Origin: Aquisphaera giovannonii
GTDB lineage: Bacteria; Planctomycetota; Planctomycetia; Isosphaerales; Isosphaeraceae
Assembly: GCF_008087625.1 (NCBI RefSeq)
Contig: NZ_CP042997.1
Coordinates: 1,302,001-1,366,000 of the forward strand
DNA length: 64,000 bases
Direction: 5' to 3'
Each line of letters opens with the position of its first letter. Position 1 is the stretch's first letter. The notes below the pieces were generated by a model. That model saw nothing but the letters and a program-made list of their open reading frames with translations. It was not told the origin of the DNA and did no database searches. This document shows positions 1 through 8,700 of this stretch, piece after piece. The position numbers and the translations under genes are program-made.

Positions 1-1
1 G

Positions 2-2161
2 GTGCTCGGGGACGTGGACGAGCACTACGGCGGGAACTTCCTGAGCGAGGAGTCGCTTCTCGCCTACGCCCGCCAGAACGGCTACGACACCGCCGCGGTG
101 GGCAAGCTCGGCCCGGTCCTGATCCAGGACGTCACGCAGGGCAATCCGTCGGGCGGGGCGGTCCCCGCGCCGACCACCATCGTCATCGACGACAACACGG
201 GCAAGGCCGGCGGGATCCCGCTCCCGGCCGCACTCACGCAGCGCCTGGTGGCGGCGGGCGTGATCGGGTACGCGGGCCAGCCGGCGGGCACGGTCTCCGG
301 GGCGATCGCCGGGGCCCAGGTCGTGGCCCCCGACCGGAGCAACCGGGATCCGTCGCAGGCCTTCACCGGCCCCGCGGCGAACGTGGCCTCGAACAACGGG
401 TTCTCGGGGAGCAACGTCGCCGCCGGGACCGCGGCGCCGAACACCGTGCAGCAGCAGTTCTTCACCGACGCGATCACCAAGGGGGTGCTCCCGCAGTTCG
501 CCAGCGACGGCAAGCCGTTCGCCATGGTCTACTGGTCGCGCGACGCCGACGGCACCCAGCACAACCAGGGCGACAGCCTGGGCAGCCTGGCCCCGGGCAT
601 CGACGGGGCGACGTCCCGGGCGGCGGTCAAGAACGCCGACGACAACATCCGGCAGATCCTGGACGCCCTCCGGGCGAGCGGCCAGCTCGCCACGACCGAC
701 GTGTTCATCACGGCCGACCACGGCTTCTCCACGATCAGCCGGCAGGCCCTGGACACCGGCGGCTCGATCCGCTCGTACGCCTCGTCGCTCTCGTACCCGG
801 GCGTGAACCAGGGCTTCCTGCCGACGGGCTTCGTCGCGATCGACCTGGCGCACACGCTCGGCCTGCCGCTCTACGACCCGGACACGACCGTCAACGGCCC
901 GAACAACCAGCCGGCCAGCTACAGCCCCGTCGACCCGACGAAGGGCCAGCGCCCCCGGAGCGGCGACGGCCTGATCGGCGGCACGGGGGCGATCCCGGCG
1001 AGCGGCCAGGCGCCCGACGCCCAGGTCATCGTCGCCGCCAACGGCGGCTCGGACCTCATCTACGTCCCGAGCAAGGACGCGGCCACGGTCCGGAGGATCG
1101 TCGACTTCCTCAGCAAGCAGGACTACACCAGCGGGCTGTTCGTGGACGACGCGATGGGCTCGATCCCCGGGACGCTCCCCCTGAGCGAGATCAACCTGAA
1201 GGGGATCGCCACGCTGCCGACGCCGACGATCGTGATCAACTTCCGGACCTTCAGCACCGACTCGACCAACCCCCTGATGACCGGCGTGGAGGTCGCCGAC
1301 ACGACCCTCCAGCAGGGCCAGGGCATGCACGGCTCGTTCGGCCGCCAGGACACGTTCAACACGATGCTGGCGATCGGCCCGGACTTCAAGTCGGGCTACG
1401 CCGACCCGCTGCCGGTGAGCAACGCGGACGTCAACGGCACGCTCGCCACGGTGCTCGGGTTCCAGATCCCGTCGCTCGGCTCGCTCTCCGGCCGCACCCT
1501 GAGCGAGGCGCTGGTGCAGCAGGCGGGCGCGATGTCGGGCGTGACGCTGACGCCGGGCGTCCTCGCCTCGGCTCCGGACGCCTCCGGCACGCGGACGTTC
1601 CTGGCCTACCAGGACGTGACCTACTCCTTGAATGGGGCGACGGTCACTCGCCGCTACTTCGACGCCGCCGGCTACGCGGGCCGGACGGTCGGGCTGCCGG
1701 TCCTCCAGGGCGGGGCGCAGGGCGGCAGCCTCTTCGCCGGCCCGCAGGACCTCGCCGTGGTCGGGGGGACGGCCGGAGACCTGCTCTATGCCGGGCCCAA
1801 CCCGACCCAGCTCATCAGCGGGCCGGCGGCGGACCGCTTCGTCCTCACTCGCGGCGCGGGCCTCGCGACGGTCGTCGGCTTCGACGCCTCGCAGGGCGAC
1901 CGGATCGGCCTCCCGCGCGGGTTCTCCCTCGGCGGGCTTTCGCTCAGGAACGGGACCGGCGCCTACGCCGGCGACACCCTGATCTATAGCAGGGGGAATC
2001 GCCGGCTGCTGGCCGTCGTCCAGGGCGTGGATCGCAGGGCGCTGCGCCCGCGGGAATTCGTCCGCGTCGCCGGCCCCAATCGGGTCGCGTCGGCCGCAAA
2101 GTTCGGCGCCGCACACCTGGCCCATCGTCCCGCCGGCCCGCTCGCCATGCGGGGCCGCTGA
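2..2161 (+). CDS. Alkaline phosphatase superfamily phosphodiesterase with RTX-like tail (5' partial)
   Basis: The frame is open from the left edge, and the GTG at position 2 is probably internal, so the true start and the N-terminal nucleophile lie outside the window. The visible 719 residues carry metal-site motifs of the type I phosphodiesterase / nucleotide pyrophosphatase branch: DADGTQHNQG near residue 180, TADHGF near 238 and GMHGSFG near 445. The last 150 or so residues, after the catalytic part, contain a GGTAGDLLYAG / GPAADRFVL / FDASQGDRIGL stretch like one half of an RTX (haemolysin-type calcium-binding) roll, typical of exported proteins. Substrate cannot be told. It is probably extracellular or periplasmic. 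It converges on the antiporter gene, with REP-like hairpins between the two. Confidence 0.8.
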   Translation: MLGDVDEHYGGNFLSEESLLAYARQNGYDTAAVGKLGPVLIQDVTQGNPSGGAVPAPTTIVIDDNTGKAGGIPLPAALTQRLVAAGVIGYAGQPAGTVSGAIAGAQVVAPDRSNRDPSQAFTGPAANVASNNGFSGSNVAAGTAAPNTVQQQFFTDAITKGVLPQFASDGKPFAMVYWSRDADGTQHNQGDSLGSLAPGIDGATSRAAVKNADDNIRQILDALRASGQLATTDVFITADHGFSTISRQALDTGGSIRSYASSLSYPGVNQGFLPTGFVAIDLAHTLGLPLYDPDTTVNGPNNQPASYSPVDPTKGQRPRSGDGLIGGTGAIPASGQAPDAQVIVAANGGSDLIYVPSKDAATVRRIVDFLSKQDYTSGLFVDDAMGSIPGTLPLSEINLKGIATLPTPTIVINFRTFSTDSTNPLMTGVEVADTTLQQGQGMHGSFGRQDTFNTMLAIGPDFKSGYADPLPVSNADVNGTLATVLGFQIPSLGSLSGRTLSEALVQQAGAMSGVTLTPGVLASAPDASGTRTFLAYQDVTYSLNGATVTRRYFDAAGYAGRTVGLPVLQGGAQGGSLFAGPQDLAVVGGTAGDLLYAGPNPTQLISGPAADRFVLTRGAGLATVVGFDASQGDRIGLPRGFSLGGLSLRNGTGAYAGDTLIYSRGNRRLLAVVQGVDRRALRPREFVRVAGPNRVASAAKFGAAHLAHRPAGPLAMRGR

Positions 2162-2341
2162 GCCTGCTTCCCGACGAGCCGCGGTGCGTCACGCGGGGCC
2201 AACCAGCCCGCCACGCCCCGCCGGCCCCGTCGGGGCTCCTCACCGCGGCCACGCCCGCCTGGCCGGGCCGATGGACACGATGTCGAGTTGCGGCGTGAAG
2301 TACCCCCGCGGATTTTAGGGGGTGGCCGCACTGCAATACCA

Positions 2342-2378
2342 CCCTCTCCCGCTCGGCGGGAGAGGGCCGGGGTGAGGG
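2342..2378 (+). repeat. REP-like palindrome, copy A
   Basis: An 11-bp perfect stem (ccctctcccgc / gcgggagaggg, 3-nt loop) is followed by a ccggggtgaggg tail. Copy B at 2468-2504 is the inverted counterpart, with 35 of 37 positions identical. The pair resembles a BIME arrangement and may serve as a bidirectional transcript end for the two converging genes. Confidence 0.75.
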
Positions 2379-2467
2379 TCTTCGATCGCCTCGACCTTCG
2401 CCGAGGCCTCACGACTGCGGGCTCGTCGTGGCTGCGGGGCGCCCGGCGAGGAGCCGAGCCCGCCCCG

Positions 2468-2504
2468 CCCTCACCCCCACCCTCTCCCGCCGAGCGGGAG
2501 AGGG
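2468..2504 (-). repeat. REP-like palindrome, copy B (inverted)
   Basis: Inverted copy of the palindrome at 2342-2378. It has the same 11-bp stem with a complementary loop (cga instead of tcg); only two tail positions differ. The copies face each other across about 90 bp. Confidence 0.75.
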
Positions 2505-2556
2505 AGATATCTCCGCTCGAGTGCCGCGGCCGGCGCGACGCTCCGGCGTCGGCGGT

Positions 2557-4389
2557 TCACCTCGCCTCGCTCGCCGCGGCGTGCTCCCCCTCCCCGTCCC
2601 TCGCCGCGGGCAGCTCGCGGCCCTCGATGATGGAGTCCGGGTCGGGGAGGCCGGCGAGGAGCTCGGCGCGGATGCGGGCCCGCTCGCGGTCGACCTGCTC
2701 GGGCGTGGCCCGGAGGTGCCGCAGGAGGGATTCGGTCATCGACAGGGCGACCTCGCCCTCGCCGGAGAAGACGACGTCGGCGCCGGCCTCCCGGAGGCCC
2801 TCGACCTCGCGCAGGTACGCCGAGCGGGCGAAGATCAGGATCGAGGGGTTCAGCTCGCGGGCGTGGCGGATCGTCTCGGCGGTCCCCTGCATGGTCGAGC
2901 TGCCGATCACCAGCGCCACGGCGTCGGGCACGCCGGCGCTCTCGAGCGTCTCCCGGCGCGCCGCGTCGCCGTAGATGGCCGTCGTGCCATCGGCGTTGAG
3001 GCGGCGGACGGTCTCCACGTTCAGCTCGACGATCACCGGCTCCACGCGATTCTCCCGCAGCAGCCGGGCGAGCGTCCGGCCGACGGGCCCGTAGCCCACG
3101 ATCACCGACCGGAACCGGGCGCCGCTGGGCCCGTCAACCTCGCCGTCGCGGTCGCCGGCGGCCCCCTCGGCCCCGAGGCGCGTCGGCACGCCGTCGGGGG
3201 CCGGACGCTTCAGCATGCGGCCCAGGAGGCGGGTCATCGGGTCGACCAGCCGGTAGATCAGCGGATTGGCCGCGATGGAGGCGATGGCCGCCGCGACGAT
3301 GGCGTTCCTCGCCCGCTCGTCGATCACGCCGAGGTGCTCGCCGACGGTCGCCAGGATGAACGAGAACTCGCCGATCTGCCCCGCCACCAGGCTGACCGAC
3401 ACCGCCGTCCGCAGCGGGAGGCCGAAGGGGGCCACGACCGCGAAGGCGGCCAGCGGCTTGGCGAGCATCACCACGGCCACCGTCCACGCCACCAGGCCGG
3501 GCGACTCGAGCAGGAACTTCGGCCGGAAGAGCATGCCCACCGACACGAAGAAGAGCACGGCGAAGGCGTCCCGCATGGGCAGCGCCTCCGTCGCGGCCCG
3601 GAGGCTGAACTCCGTGCGGCCGACGACCATCCCGGCGAGGAACGCGCCCAGCGCGACCGACACGTCGAACAGCTCCACCGAGCCCACGGCGATCCCGAGG
3701 GCGATCGCCAGCACGGTCAGGGTGAACAGCTCGCGGGAGCGGGTCTGCGCGACCCGGTCGAGGACCCAGGGGATCAGCCGGTTCCCCAGCAGGAACGTCA
3801 GGCCGACCATCACGGCCACCTTCCCCAGCGCGAGGACGACCGCCAGGACCAGCCCCCAGCCGCCGACCTCCCTGGCGAAGACGGCCGGCATGAGGACGAG
3901 CACGAGCACCGTGAGCAGGTCCTCCACGACGCGCCAGCCGATGGCGATGTGGCCGGCCTTCGTCTGGAGGTCGCCGCTCTCCGCCATCACGCGGGTGAGG
4001 ATGACCGTGCTCGCCACGGAGAGGGCCAGCCCGAAGACGATCCCGGCGGGCCAGCCCCAGCCGTACGCGACGCCCACGAACGCCCCGAGGACCGTCGCGG
4101 CCAGGCTGAGCCCCACGGCACCCGGGATCGCCACCCGGCGGACGGCCAGCAGCTCCTCGACGTGGAACTGGAGCCCGACGCCGAACATCAGCAGGATCAC
4201 CCCGACGTCGGCGAACTGGTTCGCCAGGCGCCCGTCGGCCGTGAACCCCGGCGTGTACGGCCCGACCACGAGCCCCGCCATCAGGTAGCCGAGGATCGGC
4301 GAGAGACCGAGCCGGAGCGTGATGTATCCGCAGACGAGCGCCGCGCCCAGGCTCCCGGCGAGCGTCATGATTAGGCTGAGGTCTTCCAT
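2557..4389 (-). CDS. Kef-type monovalent cation:proton antiporter with RCK/TrkA-N domain
   Basis: A 610-residue inner-membrane protein of the CPA2 (KefB/YbaL) family, exchanging K+ or Na+ for protons. Residues 1-385 are a run of hydrophobic helices (GYLMAGLVVGPYTPG near the start, FLAGMVVGRTEFS in the middle). Residues 424-545 form a Rossmann TrkA-N/RCK domain with VIVGYGPVGRTLARLL as the nucleotide loop. There is no clear TrkA-C domain; the C-terminus is a charged tail. The frame stays open upstream to 4626, but the ATG at 4389 (MEDLSLIM) starts exactly where the hydrophobic domain begins and leaves room for a divergent promoter. It is transcribed away from the secreted protein at 4556. Confidence 0.88.
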   Translation of the reverse strand: MEDLSLIMTLAGSLGAALVCGYITLRLGLSPILGYLMAGLVVGPYTPGFTADGRLANQFADVGVILLMFGVGLQFHVEELLAVRRVAIPGAVGLSLAATVLGAFVGVAYGWGWPAGIVFGLALSVASTVILTRVMAESGDLQTKAGHIAIGWRVVEDLLTVLVLVLMPAVFAREVGGWGLVLAVVLALGKVAVMVGLTFLLGNRLIPWVLDRVAQTRSRELFTLTVLAIALGIAVGSVELFDVSVALGAFLAGMVVGRTEFSLRAATEALPMRDAFAVLFFVSVGMLFRPKFLLESPGLVAWTVAVVMLAKPLAAFAVVAPFGLPLRTAVSVSLVAGQIGEFSFILATVGEHLGVIDERARNAIVAAAIASIAANPLIYRLVDPMTRLLGRMLKRPAPDGVPTRLGAEGAAGDRDGEVDGPSGARFRSVIVGYGPVGRTLARLLRENRVEPVIVELNVETVRRLNADGTTAIYGDAARRETLESAGVPDAVALVIGSSTMQGTAETIRHARELNPSILIFARSAYLREVEGLREAGADVVFSGEGEVALSMTESLLRHLRATPEQVDRERARIRAELLAGLPDPDSIIEGRELPAARDGEGEHAAASEAR

Positions 4390-4478
4390 CAGACCAGAGT
4401 ACCGACCGGATGGCGGGCACGCCACCGCCGGCGCCCCGGCATCAGATCCACCTTCGCCCACTCGAGCGACGCAAGACC

Positions 4479-4508
4479 TTGACACTCCCGGTTGGGGCCT
4501 GGGATGAT
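4479..4508 (+). promoter_or_regulatory. Candidate sigma70-type promoter
   Basis: A perfect TTGACA at 4479-4484 is followed after 18 bp by GATGAT at 4503-4508 (4 of 6 matches to TATAAT). The transcription start would fall near 4515, about 40 nt before the start codon of the secreted protein gene. Confidence 0.45.
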
Positions 4509-4555
4509 GGGCTAATATGGGGCGACTGGGTAATTTGAGATCCGGAGAGGTTTTC

Positions 4556-5452
4556 ATGCGAACTTCGTCGAGCGGTCCGATTGGGCGGATGTGCGGGTCT
4601 GCTGCCTGGGGCGCCCTGGCCCTCATGGCGATGGTCCCATCCCAGGCCCGAGGGCAGGCGACCGGCCTCCCCGCGCCCCCGGATGCGAAGGCCTACTCGG
4701 AACCGCCGAAGGCCGCGCCCTTCAAGGTGGACTCCTCGACGCAGACCTGGACGGTCAAGTACTGCCTGGGCGGGATCTATCCGCACGGCAAGTTCGCGGT
4801 CATTGGCCAGGGGTCGGCGACGAGGAAGATCGCGATCGGGATCGATCTCCCCGGCCAGGCCCTGCCGCCGTCGCTGGCCGTGTCGGCGAAGACGTCGTTC
4901 GGCAAGAATGAGGTGGAGATCCCGATCGGCCCCATGGTCGCCAGCTGGGATCCGGGGGCGAAGGCGTACGTCATCGACGGCCGCGACCTGGACGTCGCGG
5001 CGGACGCCCTGGTCGCCGCCGTCAATCGGCTGGCGGCGGGCTTCGACTCGGACACCAAGGTCGAGGTCAAGTCGCCCGTGGCCCTCCTCGTGGCACCCCG
5101 AGGGCTGCCCGGGATCCAGCCCGAGCCGCTGGGGGCCGACAACCCGGTGACGATCGCGTTCCAGCAGGTCCTGCCCCCGGGCATCGGGACGATGCCGAGC
5201 GCGCAGGCCTCGCCGCAGTCGAGCCCCCAGGGGGGGGCCGCGGCGGGCCCGGGGGAGGTGAGGCCGGGGATGGCCCCGCCCGTGGAGGCCGTGCCCTTGA
5301 CGGAGGAAGGTACGACGCCGCTGCCTTCCGCCCGATCGACCGTCCCTCCCCCGGATGAGGGCACGGCGCCGCTGCCTTCCGCCCGATCGACGGTGACCCC
5401 GCGGCCCCCGACCCCGAACGTCCCTTCCCCGCCCGAGCCGGCCCCGAGATAG
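4556..5452 (+). CDS. Secreted protein of unknown function with Pro-rich repeated tail
   Basis: A 298-residue protein. A signal peptide is clear: MRTSSSGPIGRMCG, a hydrophobic stretch ALALMAMVP, then ARGQA as the likely cleavage site. The ATG at 4556 follows a ggagagg ribosome site with a 6-nt spacer, so the ATG 39 bases upstream is not preferred. Residues 55-205 look folded (KYCLGGIYPHGKFAVIGQG; repeated short beta-type segments). The tail is Pro/Ala-rich and carries two copies of a P-L-P-S-A-R-S-T unit separated by PPPDEGTA. I recognise no family. It was probably acquired or kept as an envelope protein; no neighbour suggests a function. Confidence 0.75.
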   Translation: MRTSSSGPIGRMCGSAAWGALALMAMVPSQARGQATGLPAPPDAKAYSEPPKAAPFKVDSSTQTWTVKYCLGGIYPHGKFAVIGQGSATRKIAIGIDLPGQALPPSLAVSAKTSFGKNEVEIPIGPMVASWDPGAKAYVIDGRDLDVAADALVAAVNRLAAGFDSDTKVEVKSPVALLVAPRGLPGIQPEPLGADNPVTIAFQQVLPPGIGTMPSAQASPQSSPQGGAAAGPGEVRPGMAPPVEAVPLTEEGTTPLPSARSTVPPPDEGTAPLPSARSTVTPRPPTPNVPSPPEPAPR

Positions 5453-5464
5453 TCCCGCGCCGCG

Positions 5465-5700
5465 TCTCAGTGCCTGCCCCTAAGCGACGCTTCCTGCAAT
5501 CCCTCTCAAGAAGGCGAGCCGATCCCGGTTCTCCCTTTACGAAGCGGGAGTCGGAGGGGGTGTATGTGTCAAGGCCGAGGCGATCGAACACACCCCCCTG
5601 TATCCCCCCTTCGTAAGGGGGGAAGCGGATCCGGACTTCCGCGACGACCGCGGCATTCTGAGGCGGTCCGGGGCCCTTGTCGCGGACTCATGACGGGCAT
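5465..5700 (-). mobile_element. MITE-like dispersed repeat, copy 1
   Basis: About 236 bp that aligns end to end with the reverse complement of 42565-42800. It shares gcgacgcttcctg at one end, a central pair of facing cttacgaag / cttcgtaag hairpins around ggccgaggcg, and gtccggggccc near the other end. The right end abuts the stop codon of the 1,382-residue gene (5701-5703). No coding capacity. Ends are approximate; this copy's terminal repeats are more worn than those of copy 2. Confidence 0.7.
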
Positions 5701-8700
5701 TCAGCGAGCCCTTGAGCCGAAGAGCCGCGAGGGATGGAACCGCGACTTCTTGTGCGGCTTCTCCGCCTCCTTCGGCGCGACGACGACGATGGACTGGGGC
5801 GGAGGGTTCACGGTGATCGGCGGGGGGCCGGCGGGCTGGCCCGGCGTTGCCGTCATACCGGGCGAGGCGGCCGTCTGCTGCAGTGGTGCCGTCGCGGCGT
5901 TGGCGGGCTGACCCGTCAGGAACTGGGTGACCCGCGCGAGGTCGGCGGGACGGGTCGGTGCCCCCCCGGGGGGCGCCGCCGCGGCGAGCGTGCGGCCGAG
6001 GCCCGCCGGCAGCGGCGGCGACGAGTCGAGCGCCGCGGGCAGGGGCGGCAGGTTGTCCGGGATGGACGCCGGCAGCCGTGCCGGGGGCTGCGCCGCGGGG
6101 GCGGCCGCCGAGGTCCGGATCACGTCGGGCTCGTCGAGGCCGGGGGCTCCGGCGGCCGGGCCGGCGGACGCGGACTCCACCTCGGCGGGCTTCACGTCCT
6201 TCAGGGGGTCCTCGCCGGAGGCGAAGTACGTGAGATTGACCTGGAGCTTGGTGGGGAGCGTCTGGGCCTCGCTCCGGACCCTGTACCCCATCCCCGGCAG
6301 GGGCACGTAGGGCTGCACGTCGACCGTCAGGGTGATCGACTTCGGCAGCGGGGCGCCGTCGGGGAAGAGCTCCTCGAGGCGCTTGAGGATGCTCACCGTC
6401 AGCGGCCTCAGCTTGACGACGTAGTCGTCCTTCACGCCCGAGTCGCCCGTCGTGGTGACGCCCAGGAAGCGGCCGTCGATGTCGCCCGCGAACCGCACCT
6501 GGAGCGTCCTGGGGGCCAGGCCGGTCGAGTTGGTCCACTTGATCCCGAGCTTCTCGCCGGGGTCGCTCGCCGCGACGAGGCGCGGCTTGTCCCCGTCGCC
6601 CCTCACCCAGCGGTAATAGAGGTCCAGCTTGGCCGACGCGAGGTCGTAGGCCACCTTGGCATCGGGGGCCTGCTGGGCCGCCTTCGCCGTGACCGGGATC
6701 AGCACGCGGTTGCTGATGCCGTTGGGGGTGGCGACGTAGAGCTCGACGTAGCGGTTCGTGGCGGGGGGCTGGTCCTTCGTGGTCGTCACGGCCGCGTTCT
6801 TGGGGATGCGGACGCGGATGACCTCGCGGCTGAGGATGTCCATGTCCCCGACGTCCGCGTCCTTCGTGGGCGGCGGGCTCGAGCTGTCCAGGGGCATGGA
6901 CTGGATGAGCCGGCCCCCGGCGACGACCTTCGTGTCGAGGATGTTGAAGTACTTGCCGTACAGGAGGATCTGGGCCCCGTTCTCGGCGTCGGGGTTGTAC
7001 TCGTCGATCCCCTCGAAGCCCGAGAGCTCCGGGACCAGGGCCGTGGCCCCCTCGCTGAACAGCTCGAAGCCGCTGGCGGTGTTCTCGAAGGGGACCTGCA
7101 CGACCCGCGACTGCTGCGGCAGCATGGCCTCGAGCTGGGCGAGCTTCGTCTGGAGGACCCGCAGGTCGTCGCCGCGGTAGCGCTGGGAGCTGCACGCGTC
7201 GAGCACGGCCTGGTGCAGCTCCTGGACGCGGCGGCCCTGCTCCATGGCGTGCTTCGTGTGGTAGATCAGGTGCTCGGGGTCGTGGAGCTTGAACCAGTTG
7301 CCGGCCACGTTGATCCGCATCGTGGGCAGGAACGTCGGCAGGAGCAGGATGGCGGTCGTCTCGCGGATCCCCGGCTCCAGCTTGCTCTTCTTGAGCCCGT
7401 AGTCCGGGCCCGGGCCGCCGCCGATGAGCTGGCTGGTGATGACCCCGAGGTTCGTCCGCTGGTTGGGCGGGTTCTGGAACCTCGGCGTGAACCGGAACCC
7501 GTAGTTGTTGTTCCCGTGCGCGTACGCCCAGACCGTCCGGTTCAGGGCGATCGTGTCCGAGGCCTGCTCGAGCTGCCGGCGGAAGGTGTTGAGCTGGTTG
7601 AAGCTGACCTGCCCGGTCGCGAAGGCGTACGCGAGCGCGAGCTGGAGGTCGCGCTTGAGGTTGAACGAGTCGGCGATGTTCTGCTGGTCGGTGACCGGGT
7701 CGAGCGAGAAGGTCAGGATCGGCCACTTCGCCTTCACGTAGTCGTTGAAGACCGCCTTGGCGACGTCGTTGGGCACGTCCGGCGGCAGGAAGAACCGCAC
7801 GTCGTCGACCATGTCGTCGGGGATGCCCCTGGCCCGGAAGACCCGCTCCACGTCGCGTCGCATCGAGCCGTCCAGGAGGACCGCGTCCAGGGTCATCGCC
7901 CAGCAGTACGAGGCGATGGGCTTGCCTTCCATGTTCTTCCGCATGCGGGCGAGGCGGCCCACCATCTCGTCGTCGAGGGCCTTCAGGTCGCTCGGCAGCT
8001 CGGGCCTCTCGTCGAATTCGCGCCGGCGGAACCCCTCGTAGACGCGCCTCATGAAATCGACGTCCGCGAAGACGGGCGGCTCGTCGGTCAGGTCCGTCCT
8101 CCTGGTCAGCACGTAGTACGAGTTGTTGAGGGCCTGGCGGAGGTAGGCGCGGACGTCCGTGGCGCGGATCTTCTCCGTCGCCCGGGAGTCGTAGACGTCC
8201 TTGGCGATCCGGTAGAGGTTCTCGGCGCCGAAATAGAACAGCAGGTCGCGCGAGGTGATGGGGTAGATCTGCTTCGGGTTCCGGGAGTTGGGCAGGTTGG
8301 CGCTGAGCTTCTGGAGCAGCCCCTGGTTGAAGAGGACCTCGTTCAGGCCGGCGACCCGCTTCGCCGCGTCGCGATTGGCCTCGTCGGCCTTGCGATCGGC
8401 CTCGCTCGCCGCGGGGTCCACGTGGTAGTACCAGGGGTTGTTGAGGAGGAACTCCACGTCGTCCGGCAGCGCCGTGGTGAAGAGCCCCTTGAGCAGCCCG
8501 AAGGCCTCGGGCGTGAGGACCTGCACCTCGCGGCTCCCTCCCGGCCCGGCCTTGCCCAGCCGATCGTCGAGCGGATTGCGGATGAGCCTGTCCAGCGTGT
8601 CCTTGACCAGGCCGGGGGCCTCCCCGGGGATCGGGCGGCCGCGCCGGATCGCGGCCGCGTAGCCGATCAGCTCATCGATCTCCTTCTGGCGGGCCTCGAC

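Larger units (their letters stand above)
2162..2556. other. Convergent intergenic region with two REP-like palindromes
   Basis: This 395-base stretch lies between two convergent stop codons. It holds two near-identical hairpins in opposite orientation, listed separately. I see no convincing gene in either strand. Confidence 0.7.
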
